This document shows, one piece after another, positions 1-7,996 of a stretch of 64,000 bases of DNA; position 1 is the stretch's first letter, and the number at the start of each line of letters is the position of its first letter. The DNA comes from Rhodococcoides corynebacterioides (GTDB lineage: Bacteria; Actinomycetota; Actinomycetes; Mycobacteriales; Mycobacteriaceae): assembly GCF_019834675.1 (NCBI RefSeq), contig NZ_JABUBU010000002.1:186001-250000 (forward strand), given 5' to 3'. The notes below the pieces were generated by a model. That model was not told the DNA's origin and made no database searches. It saw nothing but the letters and a program-made list of their open reading frames with translations. The translations under genes were made by a program, and so were the position numbers.

Positions 1-1
1 C

Positions 2-1057
2 GACTCCGCGCGCAAGACCACCCGCGGCGCACTCACCGCCGCGTTGCAGGACTTCGACGCCGGACTGGCGTCGTCGGGCCAGGACTTCCGGCTCGAGTGG
101 GACGCCGTCGACGGGGTGACGGTGGTGCGTGTCCAGGACGAGCGCGGCCGATCCACGGTGGCGGACTTCGCGGCCCGCGTCGCCGAGGCTCGGCGTGACC
201 AGGAGTCGCTGCTCACCGACGCCGAACGCCGCATCCTCGAGGACGCTCTGCTCACTGGTCTGGCTCAGCAGATCCACGACCGCACGGTCGACGCGCGGGC
301 GCTCATCGCGCGGATGGGCGCGGAGATGAAGGAGCGACGGATGTCGTCCGGCTCCACCATCGGGGTCCACTGGGTTCTTGCGGACACCCTCGACGAGGAG
401 GGGCGGGCGGTGTCGAAACTGCTCGAACGCGACAGCGCCGGCCTGGCGCCCGAGGACCTCGCCCGGATCCGGGCGTACTTCGCGGCGCGCATCCGCTCCG
501 CGCGAGCGGCGCACCCCGAGCGCTCGTACCCCGAGATCCTCACGGAGGCACTCGACTACCGGCAGTGGCGGGTATTCGCCTTCACTCTCCTGGGCGCGGA
601 CGGATCCGAGGATCGACTCACCGTCGCACGGCACAGCGCGCTCTCCGGCGGTGAACAGTCGGTGTCGCTGCACCTTCCGCTCTTCGCCGCGGCGCACGTG
701 ATGCTGTCCTCCGCCGATCCGCACTCACCCCGGCTGCTCGCGCTGGACGAGGCGTTCGCCGGTGTGGACGACAACGGCCGCCGCGAATTGCTCGGCCTCA
801 GTGTGCAATTCGACCTGGACCTGTTCATGACGGGCTACGACCTCTGGATCACCTACGCCGGAGTCCCCGGGTGTGCGCACTACGACCTGGCCCACTCCAC
901 CGCCGAGAACACCGTGAGCGCCGCCCTGCTGGTCTGGGACGACGGCGAGCTCCTCGCCGAACACGACGGGTCCGACCTCGCCGCCGCCCTCGGTTCCCCC
1001 CAGCGGCGGCGGGTGCCCACCCCGGTGTCGGGGGGACTCGACTTCGCGGAGGTGTAG
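2..1057 (+). CDS. jetC: SMC-like ATPase, JetC/TIGR02680 family (Wadjet), 3' part only
   Basis: The frame is open from base 2, so the start lies upstream and only the C-terminal ~350 residues are visible. They hold an ABC signature 'LSGGEQSVSLHLPLF' followed by a Walker B/D-loop 'RLLALDEAFAGVDDNG', the distal half of an SMC-type ATPase head. Sequence style matches TIGR02680, the SMC-like JetC subunit of actinobacterial Wadjet anti-plasmid systems, which acts with JetA/JetB (TIGR02677/TIGR02678) to extrude and sense small circular DNA. Those partners would be upstream, out of view. The JetD nuclease gene that often follows is not downstream: the next gene is on the opposite strand. Family call is from memory of the family. 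Confidence 0.75.
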   Translation, partial: DSARKTTRGALTAALQDFDAGLASSGQDFRLEWDAVDGVTVVRVQDERGRSTVADFAARVAEARRDQESLLTDAERRILEDALLTGLAQQIHDRTVDARALIARMGAEMKERRMSSGSTIGVHWVLADTLDEEGRAVSKLLERDSAGLAPEDLARIRAYFAARIRSARAAHPERSYPEILTEALDYRQWRVFAFTLLGADGSEDRLTVARHSALSGGEQSVSLHLPLFAAAHVMLSSADPHSPRLLALDEAFAGVDDNGRRELLGLSVQFDLDLFMTGYDLWITYAGVPGCAHYDLAHSTAENTVSAALLVWDDGELLAEHDGSDLAAALGSPQRRRVPTPVSGGLDFAEV

Positions 1058-1061
1058 GGCC

Positions 1062-1135
1062 GAGCACGGTGTGCGCCTCGACGGCTTCTCGAGCGGGAAA
1101 CCGCCGACTTCCCGTTCGAGCCGCACGCCCTGCTC
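1062..1135. repeat. 74-nt palindromic repeat, copy A
   Basis: An 18-bp imperfect stem (three mismatches) is formed by bases 1062-1079 (GAGCACGGTGTGCGCCTC) and 1118-1135 (GAGCCGCACGCCCTGCTC). Inside it is a second 6-bp stem, CGGGAA/TTCCCG. It lies between the convergent jetC and DUF559 genes, and its right arm supplies the first two bases of the complement of the DUF559 TGA stop. Copy B at 2024-2097 has the same length and about 70% identity by hand alignment. It could act as a bidirectional terminator, although there is no T-tract. Confidence 0.7.
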
Positions 1136-1934
1136 ACGCGAGCGACCTGCGTCGGCGTCGCACGACGTCGATGATCTCCGCCGCCACGGCGTCCGGGTTC
1201 CGTAAGACGTCGTACGCGGCGTAGCGAAGGACCAGAAAGCCGGAGAGCAGGAGCGCGTTCTGCCGGACCCGATCGCGGCGGAAGACGTCCTGCGCACTGT
1301 GGAATTCGAGACCGTCGACTTCCACGATCACGCGTGCGCGCCGGTCGAGTAGATCCACCACGAAGCGCCCCACCCGAGCGTTCGCCTCGAGTCGGTATCC
1401 GCGGCCCGCAAGGGCGCGGATCAGGAGCCGTTCGGGTTCCGAGGCGAAGTTGCGTGCGGCCGTGTCGACCAGCCGACGCACACGCGCGCTGTGGCGGACG
1501 CCGCGACGTAGTTCCGCCCTGATCGCGCTCACGGTCAGGCCGGCGGCGATACACTCGTCGACGAGCTTTCCGGCGGCACCGTCGTCCAGGTCCGCGGCGC
1601 AGTCCACCACCGTGTGGGCCGGGGTGGTGACCCTGAAGTCCGACAGAAACGCCGACCGCGCCGACCCCTCCCGGGCGCGCAGCCAGGGCGGCGTGCGAGT
1701 TCGCCGCGACACGATCACGTCGACCAACTCGGGCTCCGATAGCCACCCGTACAGGTGACCGGCCGTCCTGCGGGCCAGCACGGCATCGGGGCGCCACAGT
1801 CCGACGGCGCGACAGCGATCGACGAACCCGGGATCGCCGTCACCGTAGACGCCGGGCAGGACACGGATGAAGCGGCGAGAGATGGTCGCGTCGGACATCG
1901 ACGCGCGAAGCTGTGCTCGTGTCCAGAGGTGCAT
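1134..1934 (-). CDS. DUF559 domain protein with AbiEi-like N-terminal domain
   Basis: This 266-residue protein begins with 'MHLWTRAQLRASMSDATIS', which resembles the winged-helix start of AbiEi-type antitoxin-domain proteins. It ends in a DUF559/Vsr-like nuclease fold, roughly residues 165-262, with the core 'VVDLLDRRARVIVEVDG' giving a D-x(10)-E-x-D pattern (D194, E205, D207). No cognate toxin gene adjoins it. DUF559 proteins are common orphan genes in actinobacteria and their role is not established. The gene is bracketed by two copies of a 74-nt palindrome. A GTG at 1952 is an alternative start; neither start has a clear ribosome binding site. Any DNA-cleaving role is inference from the fold. 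Confidence 0.7.
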   Translation of the reverse strand: MHLWTRAQLRASMSDATISRRFIRVLPGVYGDGDPGFVDRCRAVGLWRPDAVLARRTAGHLYGWLSEPELVDVIVSRRTRTPPWLRAREGSARSAFLSDFRVTTPAHTVVDCAADLDDGAAGKLVDECIAAGLTVSAIRAELRRGVRHSARVRRLVDTAARNFASEPERLLIRALAGRGYRLEANARVGRFVVDLLDRRARVIVEVDGLEFHSAQDVFRRDRVRQNALLLSGFLVLRYAAYDVLRNPDAVAAEIIDVVRRRRRSLA

Positions 1935-2023
1935 GCCGGTCAGGGTGATCACCGAGGCCGACCGCGAGGTGGCGTGGCGGCGCAGCCTGATTCGACCCGG
2001 GGATCGAGCACGGGTTGTGGACC

Positions 2024-2097
2024 GAGCGGGGTGTGCGCCTCGGCCGCGATTGCGGCGGGACACCGCGTTCACGGAGTCCGAGCCGCACGCTGTGCTC
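2024..2097. repeat. 74-nt palindromic repeat, copy B
   Basis: Left arm 2024-2043 (GAGCGGGGTGTGCGCCTCGG) faces right arm 2078-2097 (CCGAGCCGCACGCTGTGCTC). The stem is weaker than in copy A because the outer bases have diverged, but the total length is identical (74 nt) and the right arm again runs into the complement of a TGA stop, here that of mshC. With copy A it flanks the DUF559 gene about 960 bp apart in direct orientation. Confidence 0.65.
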
Positions 2098-3337
2098 AGC
2101 GCAGCCGCACACCCAGCAGCGCGTCGACGGCGGCGGCGACCAGACCCGGCGCCGCGGTGTCGGACCCGCCGATGGTGACGGCGTCGCGGGCCCAGGCGTC
2201 GAGGGCGTCGAGGGCCTTGGGGGTGTCGAGGTCGTCGGCGAGGTGCTGGCGGACCCGAGCGACGGTGTCCTCCGCGGACTGCGCGGAGGACAGTGCCACC
2301 GCGGCCGTCCACGCCTCGAGCCGCCGCTGCGCGGTCACGAGCGTGGCGTCGTCCCAGGAGCGATCCTGCCGATAGTGGCCGGCGTAGAGGCCGAGACGGA
2401 TGGCGCCGGGGTCCACGCCGGCGGCCGTCAGCTTCGACACCAGCACCAGGTTGCCGAGGGACTTCGACATCTTCTCCCCGTCGAGCCCGATCATGCCGGT
2501 GTGCACGTAGTGGCGCGCGAAACGGTCGGCGCCGGTGAGGGATTCGGCGTGGGCGGCCGAGAACTCGTGGTGCGGGAAGATGAGATCGCTGCCGCCGCCC
2601 TGCACGTCGAACCCGGAGCCGATCCGGTTCAGCGCGATGGCCGCACACTCGATGTGCCAGCCCGGACGGCCGGGTCCCATGGGCGACGGCCACGACGGCT
2701 CGCCCGGCCGGGCCGCCTTCCAGATCAGGGCGTCCAGGGGATCCCGCTTGCCGGCGCGATCGGGATCGCCTCCGCGCTCGGCGAAGAAGCGGGCCATGGT
2801 GTCGCGGTCGTACCCGGACTCGTACCCGAACTGCTCGGTGGCGTCGGCGCGGAAGTACACGTCGGGGTACTCGGCGTCGTCGACGGTGTAGGCCGCACCG
2901 GAGGCGAGCAGCTTCTCCACCAACTCGACCACCTCGGCGACCGATTCGACGGCGCCGATGTAGTCGCGGGGCGGCAGCACGCGCAGGGCCGTCATGTCCG
3001 AGCGGAACAGGTCGGTCTCGCGCTGCCCGAGGGACTGCCAGTCCTCGCCGTCGCGGGCGGCGCGTTCGAAGAGCGGGTCGTCGACGTCGGTGACGTTCTG
3101 CACGTAGTGCACGTCGTGGCCGGCGTCGCGCCACACGCGCTGCACCAGGTCGAAGGTGAGGTAGGTGGCGGCGTGGCCGAGGTGCGTCGCGTCGTACGGG
3201 GTGATGCCGCAGACGTACATGGTGGCCGTCGAACCCGGTGCGACGGGCCGCACGGCGCGGTCCGCGGTGTCGTACAAGCGCAGAGCCGGGCCTTCGCCGG
3301 GAACCGTGGGGACAGCGACATCGGGCCAGGACTGCAT
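2096..3337 (-). CDS. mshC: MshC, cysteine:GlcN-Ins ligase (mycothiol synthesis)
   Basis: MshC joins cysteine to glucosaminyl-inositol with ATP, the penultimate step of mycothiol synthesis in the cytosol. The 413-residue length and class I tRNA-synthetase-like motifs fit: the HIGH-type '[15 protein letters not shown]' near residue 50, the KMSKS loop '[10 protein letters not shown]', and Cys/His positions in 'YVCGITPYD', 'WHIECAAIA' and 'FPHHEFS' expected for the catalytic zinc. The shorter length and missing anticodon-binding tail separate it from CysS. It is last in a minus-strand run uppP-phosphatase-DUF3090-SCO1664-mshC, 45 bp after SCO1664, an order that matches mycobacteria (Rv2130c-Rv2136c). 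Confidence 0.95.
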   Translation of the reverse strand: MQSWPDVAVPTVPGEGPALRLYDTADRAVRPVAPGSTATMYVCGITPYDATHLGHAATYLTFDLVQRVWRDAGHDVHYVQNVTDVDDPLFERAARDGEDWQSLGQRETDLFRSDMTALRVLPPRDYIGAVESVAEVVELVEKLLASGAAYTVDDAEYPDVYFRADATEQFGYESGYDRDTMARFFAERGGDPDRAGKRDPLDALIWKAARPGEPSWPSPMGPGRPGWHIECAAIALNRIGSGFDVQGGGSDLIFPHHEFSAAHAESLTGADRFARHYVHTGMIGLDGEKMSKSLGNLVLVSKLTAAGVDPGAIRLGLYAGHYRQDRSWDDATLVTAQRRLEAWTAAVALSSAQSAEDTVARVRQHLADDLDTPKALDALDAWARDAVTIGGSDTAAPGLVAAAVDALLGVRLR

Positions 3338-3382
3338 GGCGCCCAGCCTATCCGGTGACCGTCGGCCGACCGTTCGCCAGGC

Positions 3383-4189
3383 TCAGAAGGCGGGCCACGG
3401 CAGCGGCCGGGACGACGAGGGCGACGGCATCACGGGCCGCTCGACCAGCGAGCGGAGGCGACGGTGCAGGGCGTCGATCTCGGCGTCGGTGATCAGCGGG
3501 GCGAGGTCGTCCCCGAGCGCACCGCGGAGCGCACCGGACACCCGGTCCAGATCGGCGACGAGGTCCGGGCCGATCGGGTCGCCGGCCCACCCCCAGAGGA
3601 CCGTCCGCAGCTTGTTCTCCCGGTGCATCGCGAGTCCGTGATCGACGCCGTGGACCGCGCCGTCGAGTCCCTCGAGGACGTGCCCGCCCTTGCGGTCGGC
3701 GTTGTTGAGGACGACGTCGAGGACGGCCATGCGGTGCAGACGCGGATCGTCGGCGTGGACGAGCACGATCTCCTCGCCCGTCTCGTCGTGGCCGCGCAGG
3801 ACCGGCAGGTAACCCTCCGGCACCAGGTCGGGGCGGCAGATGTCCACCAGGTCGATGCCGTCCCCGGACTCGGGATGCCGCTCGACGGTGTCGATCCACC
3901 GCTGCACCATGCCCGGCCCGACGGGCCCGTCACGCAGCACGGTCGCGGGCACCACGTCCCATCCCAGGGCGTCCGACACCAGGTACGACGCCACCTCCCG
4001 GCCGGCGAGCGTGCCGTCCGGGAAGTCCCAGAGCGGTTGCTCGCCGCGCACCGGCTTGTAGACGCAGCGCAGCGGCGTGTCGGGGCGCTCGATCTCGCAG
4101 ACGAGCGTGGCGTTGGAGGCCTGCACGACGCGGCCGACGATGGTCAGCTCGGCGCTGCGCAGCAGGTCGAGATCGTCGGGGGCGGTCAG
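3383..4189 (-). CDS. SCO1664 family protein (PI3/PI4-kinase-like fold)
   Basis: Conserved actinobacterial protein related to Rv2133c, with a phosphatidylinositol-kinase-like fold; its biochemical role is not known to me. Landmarks are 'GRVVQASNATLVCEI' at the start, 'CVYKPVRGEQPLWDFPDG' (ATP-site Lys region) and 'LNNADRKGGHVL' (catalytic-loop-like N-x-D). No ATG, GTG or TTG fits a family-like start. The reading frame resembling the family begins at a CTG (4189) that overlaps the upstream DUF3090 stop as CTGA and has GGGGA about 6 nt upstream, so a rare CTG start is chosen, giving 268 aa. A GTG near 4263, inside DUF3090, is the alternative. Coupled to DUF3090. Confidence 0.8.
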   Translation of the reverse strand: MTAPDDLDLLRSAELTIVGRVVQASNATLVCEIERPDTPLRCVYKPVRGEQPLWDFPDGTLAGREVASYLVSDALGWDVVPATVLRDGPVGPGMVQRWIDTVERHPESGDGIDLVDICRPDLVPEGYLPVLRGHDETGEEIVLVHADDPRLHRMAVLDVVLNNADRKGGHVLEGLDGAVHGVDHGLAMHRENKLRTVLWGWAGDPIGPDLVADLDRVSGALRGALGDDLAPLITDAEIDALHRRLRSLVERPVMPSPSSSRPLPWPAF

Positions 4190-4782
4190 GAGTCGTCCCC
4201 GAAGTCGGTGACGGCGGACCCGGAGACGGGTCCGCGCCGGTAGCCGTTGGTCCGCACGCACATGTGGCCGCCCGAGGTCAGCGGTTCGCCACACAGTGGG
4301 CACGGCGGGCGCCCGGCGGCGATCACGCGCTCGCTGCGCGCCGCGAACTCCCGCGCCTGTTCCGGGCTGAGGAAGACGCGCACCGCGTCCGGGCCCTCGT
4401 CGGTGTCGTCGAGGACCACCGACTCGTCGATCTCGGTCTCGGTGATGGCGAGCAGTTCCACCACGACCGCCCCGGCGTCGGCGTCCCAGCCGAGGCCCAT
4501 GGTGCCGACGCGGAACTCGGCGTCGACCGGGGTGACCAGCGGGTCGATGTCGGAGGGGTCGGTGTCCGACGGCGGCACCTCGGCACCGAAGCGTCGGGCC
4601 ACCTCGTCGAGCAGCAGACCGACCCGGTCCGCGAGCACCTGCACCTGCTGCTTCTCGAGCGCCACCGACACGACGCGGGCCTCGTGCACGGCCTGCAGGA
4701 AGAACGACCGATCGCCGGGTTCGCCGACCGTGCCGGCGACGAACCGATCGGGAGTGCGGAAGACGTGAATCGCGCGGGACAT
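4186..4782 (-). CDS. DUF3090 family protein with C-terminal zinc-ribbon-like motif
   Basis: 198-residue conserved actinobacterial protein of the Rv2134c type, starting 'MSRAIHVFRTPDRFVAGTVG'. The body resembles known DUF3090 proteins ('HEARVVSVALEKQQVQVLAD'). The C-terminal part carries CPLCGEPL and a later Cys in 'GGHMCVRTNG', which look like a partial zinc ribbon. Function is unknown. It is almost always found beside SCO1664, as here, with a 4-base overlap, so the two probably act together. An A+G-rich stretch (GGAAGGTGAAAGT) precedes the ATG. Confidence 0.85.
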   Translation of the reverse strand: MSRAIHVFRTPDRFVAGTVGEPGDRSFFLQAVHEARVVSVALEKQQVQVLADRVGLLLDEVARRFGAEVPPSDTDPSDIDPLVTPVDAEFRVGTMGLGWDADAGAVVVELLAITETEIDESVVLDDTDEGPDAVRVFLSPEQAREFAARSERVIAAGRPPCPLCGEPLTSGGHMCVRTNGYRRGPVSGSAVTDFGDDS

Positions 4783-4891
4783 ACTTTCACCTTCCGTATC
4801 CGCGCCGGGCCCCGTGCGGGGTCACCTCCGGCGGTGATGGTGGTCTGGCGACCTCCATCGTCATTATCCGCGTGCTGTCCAGGGACGGTGG

Positions 4892-5611
4892 TCAGCGGCC
4901 CGTCGACCCGCCGATCACGGCGTCCGAATCGTCACCGGCTTCGTCACCGGCACCGTCGGCCGAGCCCTCGGGCTTCGGCGGCGGTGGGAGGAACTGGCTC
5001 AGGTCGCCGCCGAGGTCACCGACGCGATGGACGAACGCCCGCGTCTCGGTGTACCGGACGACGGAGATCGACGACGGGTCCACCACGATGCGCTGGAACT
5101 GGTCGAGATGCGAGCCCAGGGCGTCGGCGAGCACGGCCTTGATGACGTCGCCGTGCGTGCAGGCGACCCAGAGCACGTCGTGTCCCGCCTCGGCGGCCAG
5201 GCGCTCGTCGTGGTCCCGGACGGCGCGCACGGCGCGGGCCTGGACGTCCGCGAGCCCCTCGCCGCCGGGGAACACGGCCGCGGACGGGTGCTGCTGCACG
5301 ACCTTCCACAGCTTCTCGCCGGTCAGGTCCTTGATGGCGCGGCCCGTCCAGTCGCCGTAGTCGACCTCGAGCAACCGGGGCTCCACCACGGGATCGAGGC
5401 CGCGGGCGGCGGCGAGCGGCGCCACGGTCTGCTCGCACCGCAGCAGCGGTGACCGCACGATCGCGCCGAGCGGGAGACCGTCGAGCCGGTCGACGACCTT
5501 CTCGGCCTGCCCCCGTCCGAGCTCGTCGAGTTCGACGCCCTCGGACCGGCCGGCGAGCGTACCGGCGGTGTTGGACGTCGAACGTCCGTGCCGCAGCAGG
5601 ATGACCGTCAT
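4892..5611 (-). CDS. Histidine phosphatase family protein (MSMEG_4193/Rv2135c type)
   Basis: 239 residues of the phosphoglycerate-mutase-like superfamily. The catalytic 'LLRHGRST' motif at residues 5-12 gives the phospho-accepting His, and the second His lies in 'VACTHGDVIKAVL'. Arg and Glu partners are plausible in 'RSPLLRCEQTV' and 'LLEVDYGDW'. The last ~35 residues are a proline/acidic low-complexity tail (QFLPPPPKPEGSADG). The substrate cannot be read from sequence. The gene lies 23 bp after uppP on the same strand, an arrangement conserved in mycobacteria, so a role in cell-envelope phosphate chemistry is possible but inferred only from position. Confidence 0.9.
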   Translation of the reverse strand: MTVILLRHGRSTSNTAGTLAGRSEGVELDELGRGQAEKVVDRLDGLPLGAIVRSPLLRCEQTVAPLAAARGLDPVVEPRLLEVDYGDWTGRAIKDLTGEKLWKVVQQHPSAAVFPGGEGLADVQARAVRAVRDHDERLAAEAGHDVLWVACTHGDVIKAVLADALGSHLDQFQRIVVDPSSISVVRYTETRAFVHRVGDLGGDLSQFLPPPPKPEGSADGAGDEAGDDSDAVIGGSTGR

Positions 5612-5634
5612 GGGACCAGCCTAGGGATCGCCCG

Positions 5635-6495
5635 TCAGGTCGCCGCGACGGTCCCCGTGGCGAGCAGGGCCATCACGAGAAGACCGAGCACGATGCGGTA
5701 GCCGACGAACCAGTTGAGCGAGTGGTTCTCCACGAACCGCAGCAGCCACGCGATCGACGCGTACCCCAGCCCGAACGCCACGAGCGTGGCCACCAGCAGC
5801 TGCGCCCCGGACGCCTGCAGGCCCTCCCCGGACGGGGAGAACGCGTCGGGCAGGGAGAACAGGCCCGACGCGGTGACCGCGGGGATCGCGAGCAGGAAGG
5901 AGAAGCGGACGGCGGCGGGTCGCGTCAGCCCCAGGAAGAGGCCGGCACTGCTGGTGGCGCCGGACCGCGAGACACCGGGGATCAACGCCAGGCACTGGGC
6001 GAGACCCATGACGAGGCCGTCACGGGTGGTGAGCTTCTCGATCGGACGACGTTGCGACCCGACCTTCTCGGCGATCGCGATGACCAGCGCGAAGACGATC
6101 AGCATCGTGGCCACGAGCCAGAGGTTGCGGGCGCCGGTGCGGATGGCGTCCTTGAAGACGAAGCCGATGACGCCGATCGGGATCGTGGCGAAGATGACGT
6201 ACCACCCCATGCGGTAGTCGAGATCGCCGCGATGGGACCGGTCGGTCAGCCCGCGGAACCACGCCCGCACGATGCGGACGATGTCCTTGGCGAAGTAGAG
6301 CAGCACGGCCGCCTCGGTGCCGAGCTGGGTGACGGCGGTGAACGACGCGCCGGCGTCGTCCCCGAAGAACACCTCCGACACGATGCGCAGGTGTCCCGAG
6401 GAGGAGATGGGCAGGAACTCCGTCAGTCCCTGGACGGCCCCGAGCACGAGGGCCTGCAGCCAGGACATGGATTCGGCGATCACGGTCGACGTCAC
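5635..6495 (-). CDS. uppP: Undecaprenyl-diphosphatase UppP/BacA
   Basis: Integral membrane phosphatase that recycles undecaprenyl pyrophosphate to the monophosphate carrier for peptidoglycan and polysaccharide synthesis; overproduction gives bacitracin tolerance in other bacteria. 286 residues with about eight hydrophobic segments. Signature motifs are the Glu-rich '[18 protein letters not shown]' near the N-terminus and '[18 protein letters not shown]' in the second half. The chosen GTG (6495) has a -10-like TAGTAC 11 nt upstream and no ribosome binding site, suggesting near-leaderless translation. An ATG nine codons in (6468) is the alternative and matches the usual family start (MSWLQ). 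Head of the operon running to mshC. Confidence 0.93.
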   Translation of the reverse strand: MTSTVIAESMSWLQALVLGAVQGLTEFLPISSSGHLRIVSEVFFGDDAGASFTAVTQLGTEAAVLLYFAKDIVRIVRAWFRGLTDRSHRGDLDYRMGWYVIFATIPIGVIGFVFKDAIRTGARNLWLVATMLIVFALVIAIAEKVGSQRRPIEKLTTRDGLVMGLAQCLALIPGVSRSGATSSAGLFLGLTRPAAVRFSFLLAIPAVTASGLFSLPDAFSPSGEGLQASGAQLLVATLVAFGLGYASIAWLLRFVENHSLNWFVGYRIVLGLLVMALLATGTVAAT

Positions 6496-6506
6496 GATCG
6501 CCGACC

Positions 6507-6512
6507 GTACTA
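6507..6512 (-). promoter_or_regulatory. Possible -10 element for uppP
   Basis: Minus-strand TAGTAC lies 11 nt before the uppP GTG. No good -35 is visible. Transcription would start about 5 nt from the start codon. Confidence 0.3.
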
Positions 6513-6573
6513 GGGTCGTCCCTCGATCACGGGGTCACCCGCCGTCCGGCAACGAAGCGAGCAGATCACCACC

Positions 6574-7512
6574 ATGAAGCACAGAACCGTCGGCACCAGC
6601 GGACTTCGCGTCTCCCGCCTGGGACTCGGGACGGGCGAGTGGGGGCGCGGGGTGGACGGCGACGACGCCGCGGCCCAGATCACCGCCTTCGTCGAGGCGG
6701 GCGGCACGCTCGTCGACACGTCGGACACGTACGGCGACGGCCGGGCCGTGCGGGTGCTCGCGGAGATTCTCGACGACGTCGTCCCGCGGGCCGATCTGGT
6801 GCTCAGCGTCGATTCGGGTGTCTCCCCCGCCGACGCCGCCGGACACTGGACGGTCGACTGCTCGCGGCGGTCACTCCTCAACGGTCTCGACCGCACGTTG
6901 CGCGACCTCGGCACCGACCACCTGGATCTGTGGAGTGTCGGTGCGTGGGACACCCGGACGCCGCTCGACGAGATCGCCTCGACCCTCGAGGCCGCCGTGT
7001 CGTCGGGCCGGGTCCGCTACGTCGGCGTGCGCGGCTACCGCGGCTGGCAGGTGGCGGCGCTGGCGTCCCGAGTCCCCGTGGTGGCGGCGCAGGCCGAGTA
7101 CTCGCTGCTCGCACGCGGAATCGAGGACGAGTTGGTCCCGGCCGCGACGTGGCACGGGGTCGGTGTCCTGGCGGTGTCCGCGCTGGGCGGCGGCGTACTC
7201 ACCGGCAAGTACCGCGACGGGGTGCCGGCCGACGCGCGCGGGGCCGACCCGCTGCGCTCCGCGGGCATCGCCCCGTTCCTCGGCGACGGCGGCGGCAAAG
7301 TGGTCGAAGCGGTGCTCACCGCCGCGGACGGACTGGGAACCTCACCTCTCGCGGTGGCGCTGGCCTGGGCGCGCGACCGCCCGTCGGTGGCGTCGACGGT
7401 GGTGGGCACCCGCGACATCGGCCAACTCACCGGAGTGCTCGCGGCCGAGGAGGTCGACCTGCCCGCCGCGATCGCGGCCGCGTTGGACGACGTGAGCTCG
7501 CCGTGGCGCTAG
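6574..7512 (+). CDS. Aldo/keto reductase-fold protein with degenerate catalytic tetrad
   Basis: 312 residues with the AKR (alpha/beta)8 pattern, starting 'MKHRTVGTSGLRVSRLGLGT'. The family's NADPH-dependent carbonyl reductases use an Asp-Tyr-Lys-His tetrad. Here Asp48 and Tyr53 are present in 'LVDTSDTYGDG', but the Lys position reads Val79 ('LVLSVDSG') and the His position reads Gly123 ('DLWSVGAWD'). The cofactor-binding end is recognisable ('STVVGTRDIGQL'). The protein may therefore bind NADPH without reducing carbonyls, or use another chemistry. It diverges from uppP with 78 bp between the starts, and its stop TAG overlaps the opposite gene's stop. Confidence 0.85.
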   Translation: MKHRTVGTSGLRVSRLGLGTGEWGRGVDGDDAAAQITAFVEAGGTLVDTSDTYGDGRAVRVLAEILDDVVPRADLVLSVDSGVSPADAAGHWTVDCSRRSLLNGLDRTLRDLGTDHLDLWSVGAWDTRTPLDEIASTLEAAVSSGRVRYVGVRGYRGWQVAALASRVPVVAAQAEYSLLARGIEDELVPAATWHGVGVLAVSALGGGVLTGKYRDGVPADARGADPLRSAGIAPFLGDGGGKVVEAVLTAADGLGTSPLAVALAWARDRPSVASTVVGTRDIGQLTGVLAAEEVDLPAAIAAALDDVSSPWR

Positions 7513-7925
7513 GCCGACCCGCCGCGGGGGTCGAGCCCACCCAGCCGGCCCAGCAAAGCCCGGACCAGCGTGGTGTCGGACGGCGTCGGATCGTCGGGAG
7601 CGCGCAGCGTCGCCACGGCATCACGCACGGCGGCAACCACGGACCGCTCGTCGGTGAGATCGAGGTCGGTCACGTCGGCCTCCGCGATCGCGTCGACGTC
7701 GACGTCGTCCGGAACGGTCGGGGTGGCCCCGAGGCGGTAGACCTTCACGCGCAGGGTCTTCCCCCGCACCCGGAACGCGAACGCACGCCCGTCGGCGGCC
7801 GTCCCGAATCCGTGCGCGTGCGCGCCGGCGGTGACGTCCTCGACGGAGAAGCCGGAGCCGGTCGAGTCCGGCGGGGTCGGACGGTGCACGTCGATCACTC
7901 CCGTGGAACCAGCGGTAACGGACAC
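7509..7925 (-). CDS. Conserved hypothetical protein (Rv2137c-like)
   Basis: 138 residues with no recognised domain. The middle ('RAFAFRVRGKTLRVKVYRLG') looks like a beta-strand pair and the rest is acidic. Length and position between uppP and lppL match mycobacterial Rv2137c. It is convergent with the aldo/keto reductase gene, both stops sharing the four bases CTAG. Its start faces lppL across 71 bp, so the two probably use a shared divergent promoter region. Confidence 0.75.
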   Translation of the reverse strand: MSVTAGSTGVIDVHRPTPPDSTGSGFSVEDVTAGAHAHGFGTAADGRAFAFRVRGKTLRVKVYRLGATPTVPDDVDVDAIAEADVTDLDLTDERSVVAAVRDAVATLRAPDDPTPSDTTLVRALLGRLGGLDPRGGSA

Positions 7926-7996
7926 TTCGGACCGTACCCATCGTCGGTGCGGCTGTCGCGTCCCCGCCCGGCGCGCACGGCGGGCAACGTGATCGG

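Noticed and set aside
1134..3134. A 666-codon minus-strand open frame covering DUF559 and most of mshC
   Set aside because: Only its last 266 codons resemble a protein family; the rest is an Arg/Pro-rich shadow of mshC caused by high G+C.
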